Assembly: GCA_023376005.1 (NCBI GenBank)
Contig: CM042163.1
Span: 5,994,367 to 6,058,366 of the forward strand
Direction of reading: 5' to 3'
Length of the DNA stretch: 64,000 nt
From: Doryteuthis pealeii
Taxonomy: Eukaryota > Mollusca > Cephalopoda > Myopsida > Loliginidae
Part shown: one piece after another, positions 21,783 through 32,875 of the stretch
Layout: every line of letters starts with the position of its first letter
How positions within the stretch are numbered: position 1 is the first letter of the stretch
Position numbers and translations under genes: made by a program
The notes under the pieces: model-generated
Seen by the model: the letters and a program-made list of their open reading frames with translations, nothing else
Databases searched by the model: none
What the model was told of the DNA's origin: nothing

Positions 21783-22650
21783 AATTTTATAGGAGTCTAT
21801 GATAATTGGAAGGGTTAATAGGAGTCTATGATAATTGAAAGGGTTAATTTTATAGGAGTCTATGATAATTGAAAGGGTTATATTTTATAGGAGTCTATGA
21901 TAATTGGAAGGGTTAATTTTATAGGAGTCTATGATAATTGAAAGGGTTAATTTTATAGGAGTCTATGATAATTGATAAATGAAAGGGTTAATTTTATAGG
22001 AGTCTATGATAATTGAAAGGGTTAATTTTATAGGAGTCTATGATAATTGAAAGGTTAATTTTATAGGAATAGGAGTCTATGATAATTGAAAGGGTTAATT
22101 TTATAGGAGTCTATGATAATTGAAGGGTTAATTTATAGGAGTCTATGATAATGAATAATTGAAAGGGTTATTTTATAGGAGTCTATGATAATTGAAAGGG
22201 TTAATTTTATAGGAGTCTATGATAATTGAAGGGGTCTATGATAATTGAAAGGGTTAATTTTATAGGAGTCTATGATAATTGAAAGGGTTAATTTTATAGA
22301 GTCTATGAAAGGGTTAATTTTATTCTATAGGAGTCTATGATAATTAAAGGGTTAATTTTATAGGAGTCTATGATAATTGAAGGGTTAATTTTATAGGAGT
22401 CTATGATAATTGAAGGGTTAATTTTATAGAGTCTATGATAATTGAAAGGGTTAATTTTATAGGAGTCTGTTAATTTTATAGGAGTCTATGATAATTGAAG
22501 GGTTAAGTTTTATAGGAGTCTATGATAATTGAAAGGGTTAATTTTATAGGAGTCTATGATAATTGAAAGGGTTAATTTTATAGGAGTCTATGATAATTGG
22601 AAGGGTTAATTTTATAGGAGTCTATGATAATTGGAAGGGTTAATTTTATG
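21783..22650 (+). repeat. 34-bp minisatellite, about 25 copies
   Basis: The unit is TTTTATAGGAGTCTATGATA followed by ATTGAAAGGGTTAA. Many units carry small indels: a GG variant (ATTGGAAGGG) at both ends of the array, a lost A in GAAGGG, short internal duplications (ATTGATAA) and a few deleted units. It is continuous repeat with no unique spacers. Confidence 0.95.
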
Positions 22651-23799
22651 GATGTTTTTTTATTTGTTCACTCTAACCCAAATCTTTTCATTTTTTAATA
22701 GAAAAAGATTAAGTTTTCCATGGTCCATTTCAATTTATGGAGAATTGGTTTATTGAATTTTACGGCATGTCAACCCTTGGTTGGTTATTTTATGCTTTAT
22801 TCTATTCATTCTTGATGGTTACTGAGTTTGTTTTTTTTTTCAAAAAACCTTTTCTTTATAAACTTACTATGTAATAAACATAAACATTTAAATTTTGCCA
22901 ACGGTCAGTCTAAAAATTTTTTGAGGGGTGAGAAAGAAATTAATATATGAGAGAAAAACAAAAAAAACAAAGGAATTAAATAAAACAAACTTACCTTCTT
23001 AAAAATCTGGAGATAAAAAGAAAACCAGGTTGTCCTCTTTAGGTAGGTTTCCCAAGGCGAAAAAGATGACTTTTAATTTGTAAAAAAAAGGGTTCGGAAA
23101 AAAAAAAAAGCGGCCAAATGAGTGCTTATAGACTCATGAATATCATACTTTTTTTCACAAGCGTAAATGTTGCCTATATTGAAGTTTTCCATGGGTACCA
23201 CTAATTTTCCCCGTGAAATTTACCCCCCACTATATTTAACATAATAAAACTTGCATAAAGGTTAATATTATCTTGAATTTTTTTAATTCACTCCAAAGAA
23301 GAAGCATTAAACAAACTCCTAATGATTTTTTTAAAAATTTTTCGGCTTACAAAAATAATGAAATTTATAAACGAAAATCAATGTTTACATTTTTGCACCA
23401 TTAAATCAATTGAAATTTAACGTCGTTATCTTAAAAAAAATAAACAAACCTATCTGTATTACATGTGAAAGGGTAATTTTTAGGCCGCAATTTAGACAGA
23501 AAAAAAAAATACATATTATTACCCTCTTACAGTTATGCGTCTACATACAGTTGGGTGTAACGGACATACTTTTTTTTTAGCCAAAATTTACTATTAAAAT
23601 GAATAAAATCTTTAAAAACTTTAATATTAAAATTTACTATTAAAATGAATAAAAACTTGAAAAAATTTAATATTAAAATGTCACCGTGAAATTGACGTTA
23701 AAAAAATATCTTCGGTTTTGGTATTAATTTTTAAAATCGAAAATGAAATGAAAATTTGAATATTTTTTCTAAATTTTAATATTAAAGTTTTAAATGACT
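22651..23799. repeat. AT-rich repeat-derived stretch
   Basis: The part at 23190-23440 (GGTACCACTAATTTTCCCCG, GAAACATTAAACAAA-like blocks, TGTTTACATTTTTGCACCAT) is repeated at 38320-38580 and 46870-47020, and in part in inverse at 30575-30700. The rest is unresolved AT-rich sequence. Confidence 0.6.
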
Positions 23800-24149
23800 T
23801 TAGACCCCCCCACACACACACAGAAAATAATTTACCAAAAATCAAGGAATTATCGGATTTTAATGAAATTTTCAGTGTTTATTTATCAAAGAATGATCTT
23901 TATAATGCATTATTTATTTTATTTCAAAACTTGCTCATTTTTTCAGGTCACTTAATTTTGACCCCCGCCCGTTATGTTGGGGGCGTAACATTTTTGCGAG
24001 TTGGTCTTAAAGTTTTCTAATTACAGTATAAATAATGAGATAAAAGACCGAAGTTATGAATAGAAACAAACAAACATTTTTACGGTGGCTTTTCTATGAG
24101 AAAATAAGTACCGAAAATAGAAAAATAAAATGTAAAAAAATAATAATAT
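23800..24149 (-). repeat. Left half of an AT-rich repeat split by the BEL element
   Basis: Ends GAAAATAAGTACCGAAAATA then ATGTAAAAAAATAATAA at 24146. In the uncut copies (20360; inverse at 46200) this continues directly into AATAATT...GGAGATTTC, which here begins only at 29946. The BEL element therefore inserted into this repeat. Confidence 0.85.
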
Positions 24150-24367
24150 TGTGACTTCTACTTCACCGCACAAATATCTTGTCCAAAGTGTAGAAGTGCG
24201 GCTTTTCGTTTCACGTGGTTTAACGCTCCCAAGCAAGTACAACAAAAACCATGGTTAAATAGTTTTTTCTTTATTGACTCCCCGTCTGATATTGCAGATA
24301 TCAAACTAAGGTTGGGGTTGGGGTATGAGTAGAACGATCTCCGTGATCGGTCTAAGGAGGTGTTTTA
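24150..24367 (-). repeat. Candidate 3' LTR of the BEL element
   Basis: Read on the minus strand the segment starts TGTAAAACACC right at the stop codon of the pol ORF and ends GTCACA, with an AATAAAG poly-A signal inside. That fits an LTR of about 218 bases. No matching 5' LTR exists at the right end, so the call rests on position and ends only. Confidence 0.4.
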
Positions 24368-24848
24368 CACTGTCTCTTCCGAGACTTTCACTTCTACCTT
24401 CCTCACTAGCTTGTCTTTGCTAGGGAAGGCCCGTGTGATGAGCCCCAGAGGCCATTCGTTCCGTGCCACTTGCTTGTCCTTCAGCAGCACCACGCTCCCA
24501 GGGTTGAGGTTGGGCTCTTGTGTGGTCCATTTGGAGTGAAGACATGTAATCCTTCCTCCACTTTCCCCAAAATGTCTCTGCCAAGTGTTAAAACTTCCAC
24601 TGGCTAATGAGTGCATCTTTAGCTCTGAGTCCGTGTGCATGTGCGTCGGGCAGAGTGGCCTTCTGGGTTAAGAGGGTAGCGGGTGAGAGTACAGAGGGCT
24701 CTCTTGGATCGGTTGACTTTTCAACGAGGGGTCTCGCGTTAATGATGGCAGTGACCTCTGCTAAGAGGGTGACCAATACTTCATGGGTCAGCCTCTGCTT
24801 GCACTGCAGGAGCATAGCATTCAAAATCCTCTTCGATATGCTTATCAT
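24365..24848 (-). pseudogene. BEL pol C-terminus: end of integrase and DUF5641 domain
   Basis: Follows the in-frame stop at 24849. One frame gives MISISKRILNAML and EVTAIINARPLV, the segment after the integrase catalytic Glu. A shift near 24620 leads into the frame with GSVVLLKDKQVARNEWPLGL and VRKVEVKV, the hallmark of the DUF5641 domain at the end of BEL/Pao polyproteins. It ends at TAA (24365). Confidence 0.9.
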
Positions 24849-26144
24849 TCACTCACAGGTTCCTCCCATGTGTGGAGCATGAGGAGGGTTGAAAGTCCAG
24901 GTGCAGACTTGCTCTGCTAGGTGCCTGCCGACAGCAGTTATGTCTATGTTAGAATGGAGTCCTAACTCCCTGCAGGCGCCTACAAAATTGGTCCCCTGAT
25001 CGGAGTGTATGTGCTTGGCAGGTCCACAGATGGAGAAGAAGCACCTGAGTGCGTTGATAAAGCTGGAGGTGGTCAGTGATTCGATCACCTCGATGTGGAC
25101 ACCTCTCGAGCTCATGCAGGTGAACATCACTGCCCAACGCTTGCTTTCGGCTAGGCCGCCCCTCGTTCGTCGTGAGGAAATGACACAGGGACCGAACACG
25201 TCCAGACCAACATTGGTAAAGGGAGGACCGATCTGGAGGCGATCTGCCAGAAGGTTGGCCATCTTCTGGGTTGATGTAGGACCGCGCAGTCTGCGGCATG
25301 TGAGACAATTGTAGATACATCTCCTGACACACCTTTTTCTGCTGATCACCCAGAATCCTGCAGTGCGGATAGCTCCTTTGGTGAAGATGTGTCCTTGATG
25401 CTTGATCTGCTCGTGGAAATGTCTCGCGAGCAGCGACCCAAGGTGGTGTTTGCCGGGAATGATGATGGGGTGCCTTTCGTTGAACCCGACTCCAGCTCCG
25501 GCGAGGCTTCCGCAAATCCGCAGTAAGCCATTCTCATCTATGAAGGGGCTGAGATTTCTAAGGGGGTTTCCTTTCGGCAGCTCCTTGCCACTTCTCATCT
25601 GTAGATAATTGTCTGCGTAAGTGTCTTCTTGCACGGTATGATTGATGGTTTTCTTAGACTGTGAAAGCTCCTCCACAATGCGTGCCTTCCGACAGTGGTG
25701 CCAACCTGCGCACCCGTTTGCGGCACATTGAGCCCGACAGAGGCTGTGGGCGGTGTGTGTGAGGTTGGCTATAGCCCTGGTTAAGGACGCCCACATAGAG
25801 AACCTCTCGAAACGCTGCGATCCCAGTCGTGTGTCCGTAGAGAAAGTAACAAGAGCCGATATTTGCGGATGGATTTCCGAGTCGGATTCAGGCTCGACCA
25901 GACCGTAGTGGGCTGTTTCGAAGCATGGTTCGCTTCTTGACGAAAGGAATGTGGGGCCGTTGAGCCAGTTGCTGTTCTTGAGATGGGGAGCGGGTACAGA
26001 ACAGATGCCAAGGTCGGCTGGATTTTGTTCTGTCCGTATGTGTCTCCACTGTACTGGCTGGGAGAAGTCACGTATGTATCGCACGCGGTTACTGACGTAT
26101 ACATAGAACCTTCTCTTCTCGTTGTAGATGTAGCCCAGCACCAC
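24849..26144 (-). pseudogene. BEL integrase with H2C2 zinc finger
   Basis: A 431-codon frame. Residues about 220-280 show the H-x-H/C-x-C finger (HFHEQIKHQG, then NCLTCRRLRG). The catalytic core has NVGLDVFGP (first Asp) and HSDQGTNFVGA (second Asp). The third acidic residue is in the final GGTCE, after which TGA interrupts where the family has Arg in the WERM motif (GGTCE has TC for the usual AW). The enzyme cannot be made complete. The N-terminal part holds the segment linking RNase H to integrase (HIRTEQNPADLG). Confidence 0.93.
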
Positions 26145-26189
26145 CTTGCTGTCGGTGTAGAAGGTAGTGGACTGGAACTGCAGGTCGAT

Positions 26190-26498
26190 TTACAAAGAGA
26201 CAAGTTTGGTGAGCTCGATCGCCAGGACAGCTGCATAGAGCTCTAGTCTGGGGATAGACTGTTCTGGTCGTGGGGCGAGCTTCACCTTTCCCATGATGAA
26301 ACCGGTTTTGTTGGTTCCCTTGGTGTCAGTGGTCCTCAGATAGGCTACTGCGGCTATGGCCCTCATGGAGGCGTCTGAGAAGACTTGAAGCTCTCGGCAT
26401 ATGATCTCCAAAGGTGCCGTTGCTGTGAAGACTCTGGGTATCCGAAGTTCGCCCAATACTTTCAGGGAGTTCCTCCACGAGGACCAAGTTCCGAGCAT
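26190..26498 (-). pseudogene. BEL RNase H region
   Basis: Carries LQVFSDASMRAIAAVAYL and SIPRLELYAAVLAIELT, the RNase H blocks with the catalytic Asp of SDAS and the Glu of RLEL. It is separated from the RT frame by a stop/shift near 26510 and from the integrase frame near 26190. Confidence 0.92.
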
Positions 26499-26513
26499 TT
26501 CTCTAGGTAGAGG

Positions 26514-27434
26514 TTAGTCCCACCCGCCACTCTCGTCGGTCAGGTCTCTAAGGATGAATTTCCCTTGGATGGTGACGGGTGCTGCGAATCCCAGGGGATC
26601 GTACAGGCTGTTTAGAGTCGACAGAACTCCTCTGCGTGTGAAGGGCCTCTCTGTCACCGGCGCTCTGAAGGTGAACATGTCCTCCTCGATGTTCCATTCG
26701 AGTCCGAGACTGCGTTGTGTGGGCAAGTTGTCCGAATTTAAGTCCAGGTTCCTCAGATTGCTGGCGTGGTCTAAGGGTGGAAAGGCGGCCAGGACCCCTT
26801 TTCTGTTAGAGGTGATTTTGTGCAGCCTCAGGTGGGATGCTGTCAGGATATCCTTAGTCCTCCGGAGCAAAGAGATTGTGGCTTCTTCGGTTGGGAATGA
26901 TCTCAGGCAATCGCCTGTGTAGAAGTCCCACTTGACCAAGTGTTCAACAGCTGGGTCGTAGTTGGGCTGGTCCTCTTTGACTGCTCGTCTGAGGCAGTAT
27001 ATGGCCACTGCAGGGGATGGGCTGTTGCCGAAAACGTGGACTTTCATGCGATATTCCACGATCTCCTTGGCCGGGTCGGTGTCTCTGTACCAGAGGAACC
27101 TGAGGAAGTTCCTGTGCGCTTGTTTCACTCTAAAGCAGTGGAACATCTGTTCTATATCTGCAGGTCTGGCGACTGGCTCCCTGCGGAAACGAATCAAGAC
27201 CCCAATCAGGGTGTTGTTGAGGTCGGGTCCGCTAATCAGTCCGTCATTGAGAGATGTTCCGTTGAACTTGGCACTGGAGTCAAAGACTACTCGGATCTTT
27301 CCGGGCTTCTTGGGATGGTATACCCTGAAGATGGGCAGATACCAGCATTCTTCTCCTTCCTTCATTGGGGGAGCCAATTCGGCATGGCTGCTCTCGAAAA
27401 GTCTCTCCATGAACGAGAGAAAGTGTCTTTCCAT
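26514..27434 (-). pseudogene. BEL reverse transcriptase with altered active site
   Basis: A 306-codon frame with KPGKIRVVFDSSAKFNGTSL, GPDLNNTLIGVLIRFR, ADIEQMFHCF (first catalytic Asp) and VFGNSPSPAVAIYCLRRA, all typical of BEL/Pao. The box that normally reads YVDD is FYTGD here (KWDFYTGDCL), so one of the two catalytic aspartates is lost. SLYDPLGFAAPVTIQGK marks the end of the RT/connection region. Confidence 0.95.
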
Positions 27435-27460
27435 CTCAGGCTTCTTACTGAGGCTGCGCC

Positions 27461-28341
27461 TTAATGTTGAGAGCCGTTTTTCCGCCAGTGTCCGGTTTCA
27501 TGGTAGCCGACATCTAGGTGACCTGAAGGGTAGTGGGGCAACCCAACTGTTGTCCTCGTCCCTGTCAACACCCCGATCCATGATATCGAGAAAGGCAAGG
27601 TCCTCTCGTTGTCCTTGGTCTGGCGGAACACATCGCATCCCAAGTATTCCCGGCTGTAACCACTTTATCCTTGTACCAGGTGATCCTCCTCGAGTCAGAA
27701 TGCGACAGGGCAGGGCTTGGAGAATGTAGGCCACCCTCCCTCAAGGATGTGGGTTCGGAAGGTGGCTATCGTAGTAGATCTATGTGCGCCTCGTAGGCAG
27801 ACGTCGCCCACTATGACCCACCCTAGATCCAGTTTGTGTGCGTACGGGGCGTTGTGAGGTCCATTGATCTGCCTACGCACCTTATGGGCTCTTAGGATGT
27901 CACATTCCAGAAGGAGTGTTATGGGAGTGTTATGGGTTCCAGGGCCGGGATGAGGCTGGCTATTGGTTTCAGGTGAGGGTGGTGAAGGACTGCCTCCGGA
28001 GTTGGGATGCTGGACCTGTCGTCGGGTATCTTGTTGCACTCAACCAGATCAGGAAGGGGGATGCTGACCTCTCCGTCGACGGACTTCACTTGGAAGCCCC
28101 TTGCCCTTCTTCCTGTGGTCAGCAATACTCCGGCGCACGTCTTGAGAGAGTAAGGATAGTTGGGGCTGTCGTCCGCGAAGGTGTCGAAGAAGTCAGAACT
28201 GGCCAGGGACCTGTTGCTTTGGTCATCGACGATAGCGTACATCCTTATGGCCTTGTCTGGTTGCTTCACAGGGTAGACCTCGACCAGGACGATTTTGGAA
28301 CAAGACTTCCCGGACCGGTCTCCGCCCACACTTTGGTACAT
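27461..28341 (-). pseudogene. BEL aspartic protease (A17-like), frameshifted
   Basis: The first frame (27919-28341) has MYAIVDDQSNRSLAS, where VDDQSN is the active-site loop of BEL/Pao proteases (family A17). The reading moves to a second frame (27695-28039) with ITLLLECDILRAHKVR and LDLGWVIVGDVCL, the following family blocks. A third frame at 27461-27734 leads toward the RT. At least two shifts are present. Confidence 0.88.
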
Positions 28342-28916
28342 TTGGTCACAACACCGGCTGCTGTTGGGGAGCTCCCCTCCCCGCCATTCTCTGGGGCGGG
28401 CCTCGGGTCCAATGTCCAGGGTGGCGACCCTGGGTGGAGAATGGTGTTATGGCATGGGCTGTTGCATACGCTGCAGGTAACGTCCGCATCGCAGAGGGCC
28501 GCCAGGTGAGACATAGACCTGCAGCATCTGAAGCAGATAAAATGGCTGAGGATAAACGCCTTCTGCTCTGTTAGAGGTTTCTCCCTAAAGGCGTGGCACT
28601 CTGCCAGGGGGTGAACTGTTTGGTGTAGAGGGCAGTAGCGTTTGAGGTCCCTTATGCACTCTCGCTGTGGAGTGTTGGGGTTGGTAGGAGATACCTCAGT
28701 CTTACTTACTGAGATTACCTTCCACTTACTCTCGTATGGAGGTGGTCGGCTCGCAGGTTGATCCGTCCTGAAGCTTGGATCATTCCTGATCCTTGCTTGT
28801 TGGGTGACTGGAGTGGGAGTGGTAGCTTGGCTACCAGGGGGTGCAGTCCTCGCACAGTGTCCATCTTCCAGTAGGTCGTTGTATTCCCTCAGTCCCATGG
28901 GGTCTCTACTGGTCAA
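28266..28916 (-). pseudogene. BEL gag: zinc-knuckle region
   Basis: Contains YCPLHQTVHPLAECHAFR, HFICFRCCRS and VTCSVCNSPCHNTILHPG, the paired CCHC-like knuckles that in BEL/Pao follow DUF1759 and precede the protease. The frame overlaps DUF1759 by 11 bases and ends where the protease frame has already begun, so the polyprotein is broken here too. Confidence 0.9.
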
Positions 28917-29692
28917 TTTCTTGGAATTTCTCCAGCCGGTCGAAGAGAGTGTCCTCGATCACTTCGGGGGCGCCGTAGCACTCCCGAAGTCGGTCCCATA
29001 TTCTTATAAGGACTTTGGCAGGGTGGTTCAGGTGGACAGACCTTATGCTCTTAGCATGTGTGCTCGATTCCTTCCCGAGCCATTTTATGAGGAGGTCCAT
29101 CTCCTCGTTGGGTGAGAGGCCGAGATCTCCTATGACATTTCGGAAGGACAGACTCCACACTCCATAGTCCTCCGGTCTGTCGGAGAACTGTGTTAGTCCG
29201 GTGGTCACGAGCTCATGTCGTGTGAGATATCTTACGAGGTCCGAGGTATGTCGGTCAGTGTGCTGTCCACCATTGAGTGGCCTGCTGGCTTCAGCATATG
29301 AGGCGGGTGAGTTATAGCTGATGACGGGCGGCGTGTCCAGGGTTGGGTTCCTCTCTCTGAGAGGAGGAGATTGGTTGGAAGGTCCAGGCATTCTTTTGGA
29401 ATGCTTGTGGCTATTTTCCTGGTCCCAGAATGGTTCTATCTCGCTTTTAGGCCTCTCACATTGGTTCAACTGTTCAGCGAAGTCCAGGTGGGTGGGTTTC
29501 AGTTCCTGCTCTCCCAAAGCTGCGTTCAAGGACTCCGCCCCAGCTATAATGGCAGCCGTTTCCTTCTTGTAACTTTTCCAGGTTCATCTTCAGCTTCAAC
29601 TCTCCATCAATGAAGGAGAGGCGAGCAGAGGCCCTGCTTGATGAACGTGCATGGCAGGAGGAGCGAGATTTGTTGGACCGGTTGTCTGCCAT
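28906..29692 (-). pseudogene. BEL gag N-terminus and DUF1759
   Basis: Probable start at ATG 29692 (MADNRSNKSRSS, Ser/Arg-rich). A frame break near 29560 leads into AAL..FAEQLNQCE and then the DUF1759 core: LTQFSDRPEDYGVWSLSFRN, LIKWLGKESS and VLIRIWDRLRECYGAPEVIE. This gag capsid-like domain is diagnostic for the BEL/Pao group. Confidence 0.9.
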
Positions 29693-29945
29693 GTTGCCGA
29701 AATGGATTTCTGCTTTTCCTCCCAGCTCGTCCCATCTTCCAGACGTGATCCAGCCTCTCTCTCTCTCTCCGAGCTGGGAGGAAAGGAATTAAAAATCCCG
29801 CAATTCAACGGGAATGCCGGGTAGGGGAAAGATATTTTCTTTCCGGTGGCGAGATATCACTAGGAGCAGCAGAGGAATCGGAAAGGAAAAACGACGGTGC
29901 AAGGGGCGCAACTCTTTGAGGAATCAATCCAGGCAAACCAAGACA

Positions 29946-30560
29946 AATAATTAATTCATTTTTTGGAGATTTCTTTTTTACTCATTTCGATAATTATTTA
30001 ATTGGCTATTATCTTATAAAAGAAAAAAATTAATCGAGTTTTTCGTCAAAAAGTATACTTTGATGTAATAAAATAAGGTTTGCATTAAATCGATATTTAT
30101 TTCTAGAATCTAAAAATATAATATTTTAAACTTAACATCAGGCTTTTCATATTTTAAATGAATTTTATATATTAATTTTTCATAGCAAAAATACTAAATT
30201 AAAGTTTTGAAATAAAATAACTGATGCATTATAAAATTCCTTAATTGATAAATCAATACTGAAAATGTCATTAAAATCAGATAATTACCTGATTTTTTTT
30301 TTCAATCGCAAATGTTACATTAAAATTGTAAACAAGCAAATAAAACCACTTAAAAAGAACCAAAAATGGTGTCGGCGAACAAAATTGACCAAAACAAATC
30401 GTTTTAAATATATCAAAAATAAATTGCTAATGTAATTATATTTTTCTTTTTTTAATGATGGTCATTATGTTACTACTTATCATTTTAGACAAAAGTTTGA
30501 CATTAAATAATAGATTTAATTTTAATTCGTTTTTAAAAACGTAGCAGACTTTTTTATTGG
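29946..30560 (+). repeat. Right half of the AT-rich repeat split by the BEL element
   Basis: Resumes with AATAATTAATTCATTTTTTG and GGAGATTTCTTTTTTACTC, then follows copy 1 (20510-21150) block by block through GTAAACAAGC and TTTTAATGATGGTCATTATG. Confidence 0.85.
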
Positions 30561-30574
30561 GGGGTATACCTAGG

Positions 30575-30705
30575 CTACGTTAAATTTCAATCAATTTTAC
30601 ACAAAAAATGTTTCAAGATAATATTAACCTTAATGCAAGTTGCATTGTGTTATATATATAGTGGGGGGGGGATTGCACAGGGAAAATTGGTGGTACCTAA
30701 TTGTT
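30575..30705 (-). repeat. Inverse fragment of the GGTACCACCAAT repeat
   Basis: Contains, in inverse, the blocks GGTACCACCAAT, TTTAACACAATG and TAATATTATCTTGAAA found at 23190 and 38320. Confidence 0.6.
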
Positions 30706-30749
30706 CGTTATTTCGTTTTTGTACTTTGGGACTATTTTTTGACAATTTT

Positions 30750-31400
30750 AATTTTAACTAGGAGGTTAGGGTTGGGGGTTGGAACTATTTTTTGACAATT
30801 TTTTGAAAGCATAAATTATCTATATTTTACAATCATAAATGTCTATTCTTCTCTAACAAAAATACGTCTCTGTCATTATTATCGTTAACACAACTATTGG
30901 CTGAACTTGCACGACCCAGAAAAAAAAAGAAAAAATCCCAATCCCTAACCCTAACCCCCCTAGTTAAAATTAAAAATTTTATTACACAGTTTGTGGGTTC
31001 TGTTTTTTTTTTTTTTGGTCACTGCAAATTCAGCCCAACTGCTATGGTAGAGCGGTGGGGGGGGGTCGATTTACTATAAACTTATACGTGGAATTGAGCA
31101 CCGCTGAAAACTCAAAAAATATATAACTTTTTGAGAATTTTTTTAAAAAAATATGATACATTGGTGTGTAATCGTAAATAATCCATTGAAGAAAAAAAAA
31201 AAAATTTTTCAACAGTTCCGATATGGGGGATCGGTTTACGATAAAGTTATACGTGGAACTGAGCACCCCTGAAAACTTGAAAAATAAAGAACTTTTTCCA
31301 ATTTTTTTTCTACAATCTGATAGGTTGGTGTGTAATCGATAATAATCCATTGAAGGAAAAGAAAAAAATTAAAAACAAAAATTTTAGATCTGGAAGTTCC
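30750..31400 (-). repeat. Fold-back-family unit with telomere-like tract
   Basis: Holds CCCTAACCCTAACCCCCCTA (30945), the block TTTGTGGGTTCTGTTTTTT, then two tandem diverged copies of a ~170-bp unit (TCGATTTACTATAAACTTAT ... TGGTGTGTAATCGTAAATAA ... TCCATTGAAG) at about 31060-31200 and 31225-31370. The same unit builds the palindrome at 44284-45435 and occurs again at 46575-46860. Confidence 0.75.
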
Positions 31401-32875
31401 AGATGGTCCGCCGTTTTTTCTTTTTTTTAACTTTCAGACTAAGTCTAATTTTTCTCCCCACTCGAATTTATTGACACTTTAAAACTCCAAAGAAAAAAAA
31501 ATTGATTCCCAACAATAAAATAAACAAATATAAGATAAGAAAATGTAAAATAAAAAATTATACTGAAAACTTTTTTTTTTCTTTTTAGGAAAATCAAATG
31601 AGTTCGAGTCTATTAATTTTTTCATAATTAAATTTTATAAGAATTTGGTTGAGTTTTGAAATATTTTAAAATTAAAGTTTCACTTAAATACCAATATTGG
31701 CTTTGGTTTGTTTCAGTGATTTTCTTCTATAAATAATTAAAAAGTAAAACACCCAGAAAAGAATTTGTCCCCCTCCAACATTTTTGGGCATTTTTATTCG
31801 ATTGAGTTTTGAAATATTTCAAAATTTTAAAAAACTCACTGTCAATTTTTTCTGTTTTTTTTTTGTTTGTTTTTTGTTTTTACTTTCATACTCATTGACA
31901 CTTTGAAAAAATGTCATTAAAAAATTAAAAAAGAATTTTGAATTTTGATTACCCACAACAAAATAAAATTATAAAATATAAAAATAAAATAACTTGGCCG
32001 ATGTTTAGACTTCAATTTAATATATGGAGATTTATTTTTAATAAAGAAAAAATTCAATGATAATATAATAAATGCAACCAACAAAATATTTGGGAGTTTT
32101 TGTTTTAAATTTTAAGGGTTATTTAGAATTTTAGTGGCAATTTAATATGTGAAGAAGAAGAAGAAAAGTAGAATTTAAACAAAAATTAAGCAAAGAAATT
32201 ATTTCACAATTAACTTTGCATTTAAATCTACATCGATGTTCAGTCAAGAAATATTATTTTCTTTGATGAGTGGGGAAGACAAATGAATATATACGAAAAG
32301 GGGAAGGAATTGAATTAAAATCTTACCTTCTTAAAAATCCGAGAAAAAATAAAAATAAAATCATCCACCCAGTTGATCTCTCAGGAAAGAAAAGAGCGCC
32401 ATATTTTTAAAAATGAATGACGTCACAGATCCTCCTCCTCCTCCTCCTCTTCTCCCCCCCCCCATACACACACACAAGTAAAGTTGATCGGAGGAAAAAT
32501 GGCCGAGTTTGAAGAAAAATAAATAAATAAATAAATAAAATGAATAATGATATCAAATTTTTTTTAAATGATATGTTATAGTATAGGCAGTGCCAAAATC
32601 TCTCATTTTCATTTTAAAGACGAATCAAAAATTAATTAAATCGATTATTTAAGGTAATTTTTTTGTCTAAGTCGAAAAGTAGTAACATAATGGGCATCAG
32701 TAAAAAAAATTACAAATGTAATTCATTTTTTATACATTTTAAACAATTAAATTTGCTAAAGAATGGCTAATCTTTTTAAAGTTTAACATAAGATACCCGG
32801 AACAAAAAAATAACAAAAATCAGGGAATTGTCTGATTTTAAAGAAAGGAATTTTTTTTTTTTTTTTAATTACTGA
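31401..32875. other. AT-rich stretch with simple repeats
   Basis: No gene seen. A CTC run (32430-32450), a CA run (32465-32476) and an AAAT run (32518-32540) are present, plus a GC-richer 40-bp patch near 32390. Confidence 0.45.

Larger units (their letters stand above)
24150..29945 (-). mobile_element. BEL/Pao-type retrotransposon, nearly complete but inactive
   Basis: The minus strand carries, in order from 29692 down, a gag-like region with DUF1759, zinc knuckles, an A17-type aspartic protease, reverse transcriptase, RNase H, an H2C2/DDE integrase and a DUF5641 domain. This is the BEL/Pao domain order. It is much GC-richer than its surroundings. At least five frame breaks and an in-frame stop disrupt it. 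It begins TGTCTTGG at 29945 and ends GTCACA at 24150, giving TG...CA ends. AATAAT flanks both sides (24142 and 29946), a candidate 5-6-base target duplication that does not abut the left end exactly. The end regions do not resemble each other, so paired LTRs are not seen. Confidence 0.92.

Noticed and set aside
21783..22650. CRISPR-like array of regular repeats
   Set aside because: The units are contiguous and there are no unique spacers. It is a eukaryotic minisatellite.
24607..29613. Several open frames on the + strand within the BEL element
   Set aside because: They are shadows of the minus-strand gag-pol frames, GC-rich for that reason, and carry no domain motifs.
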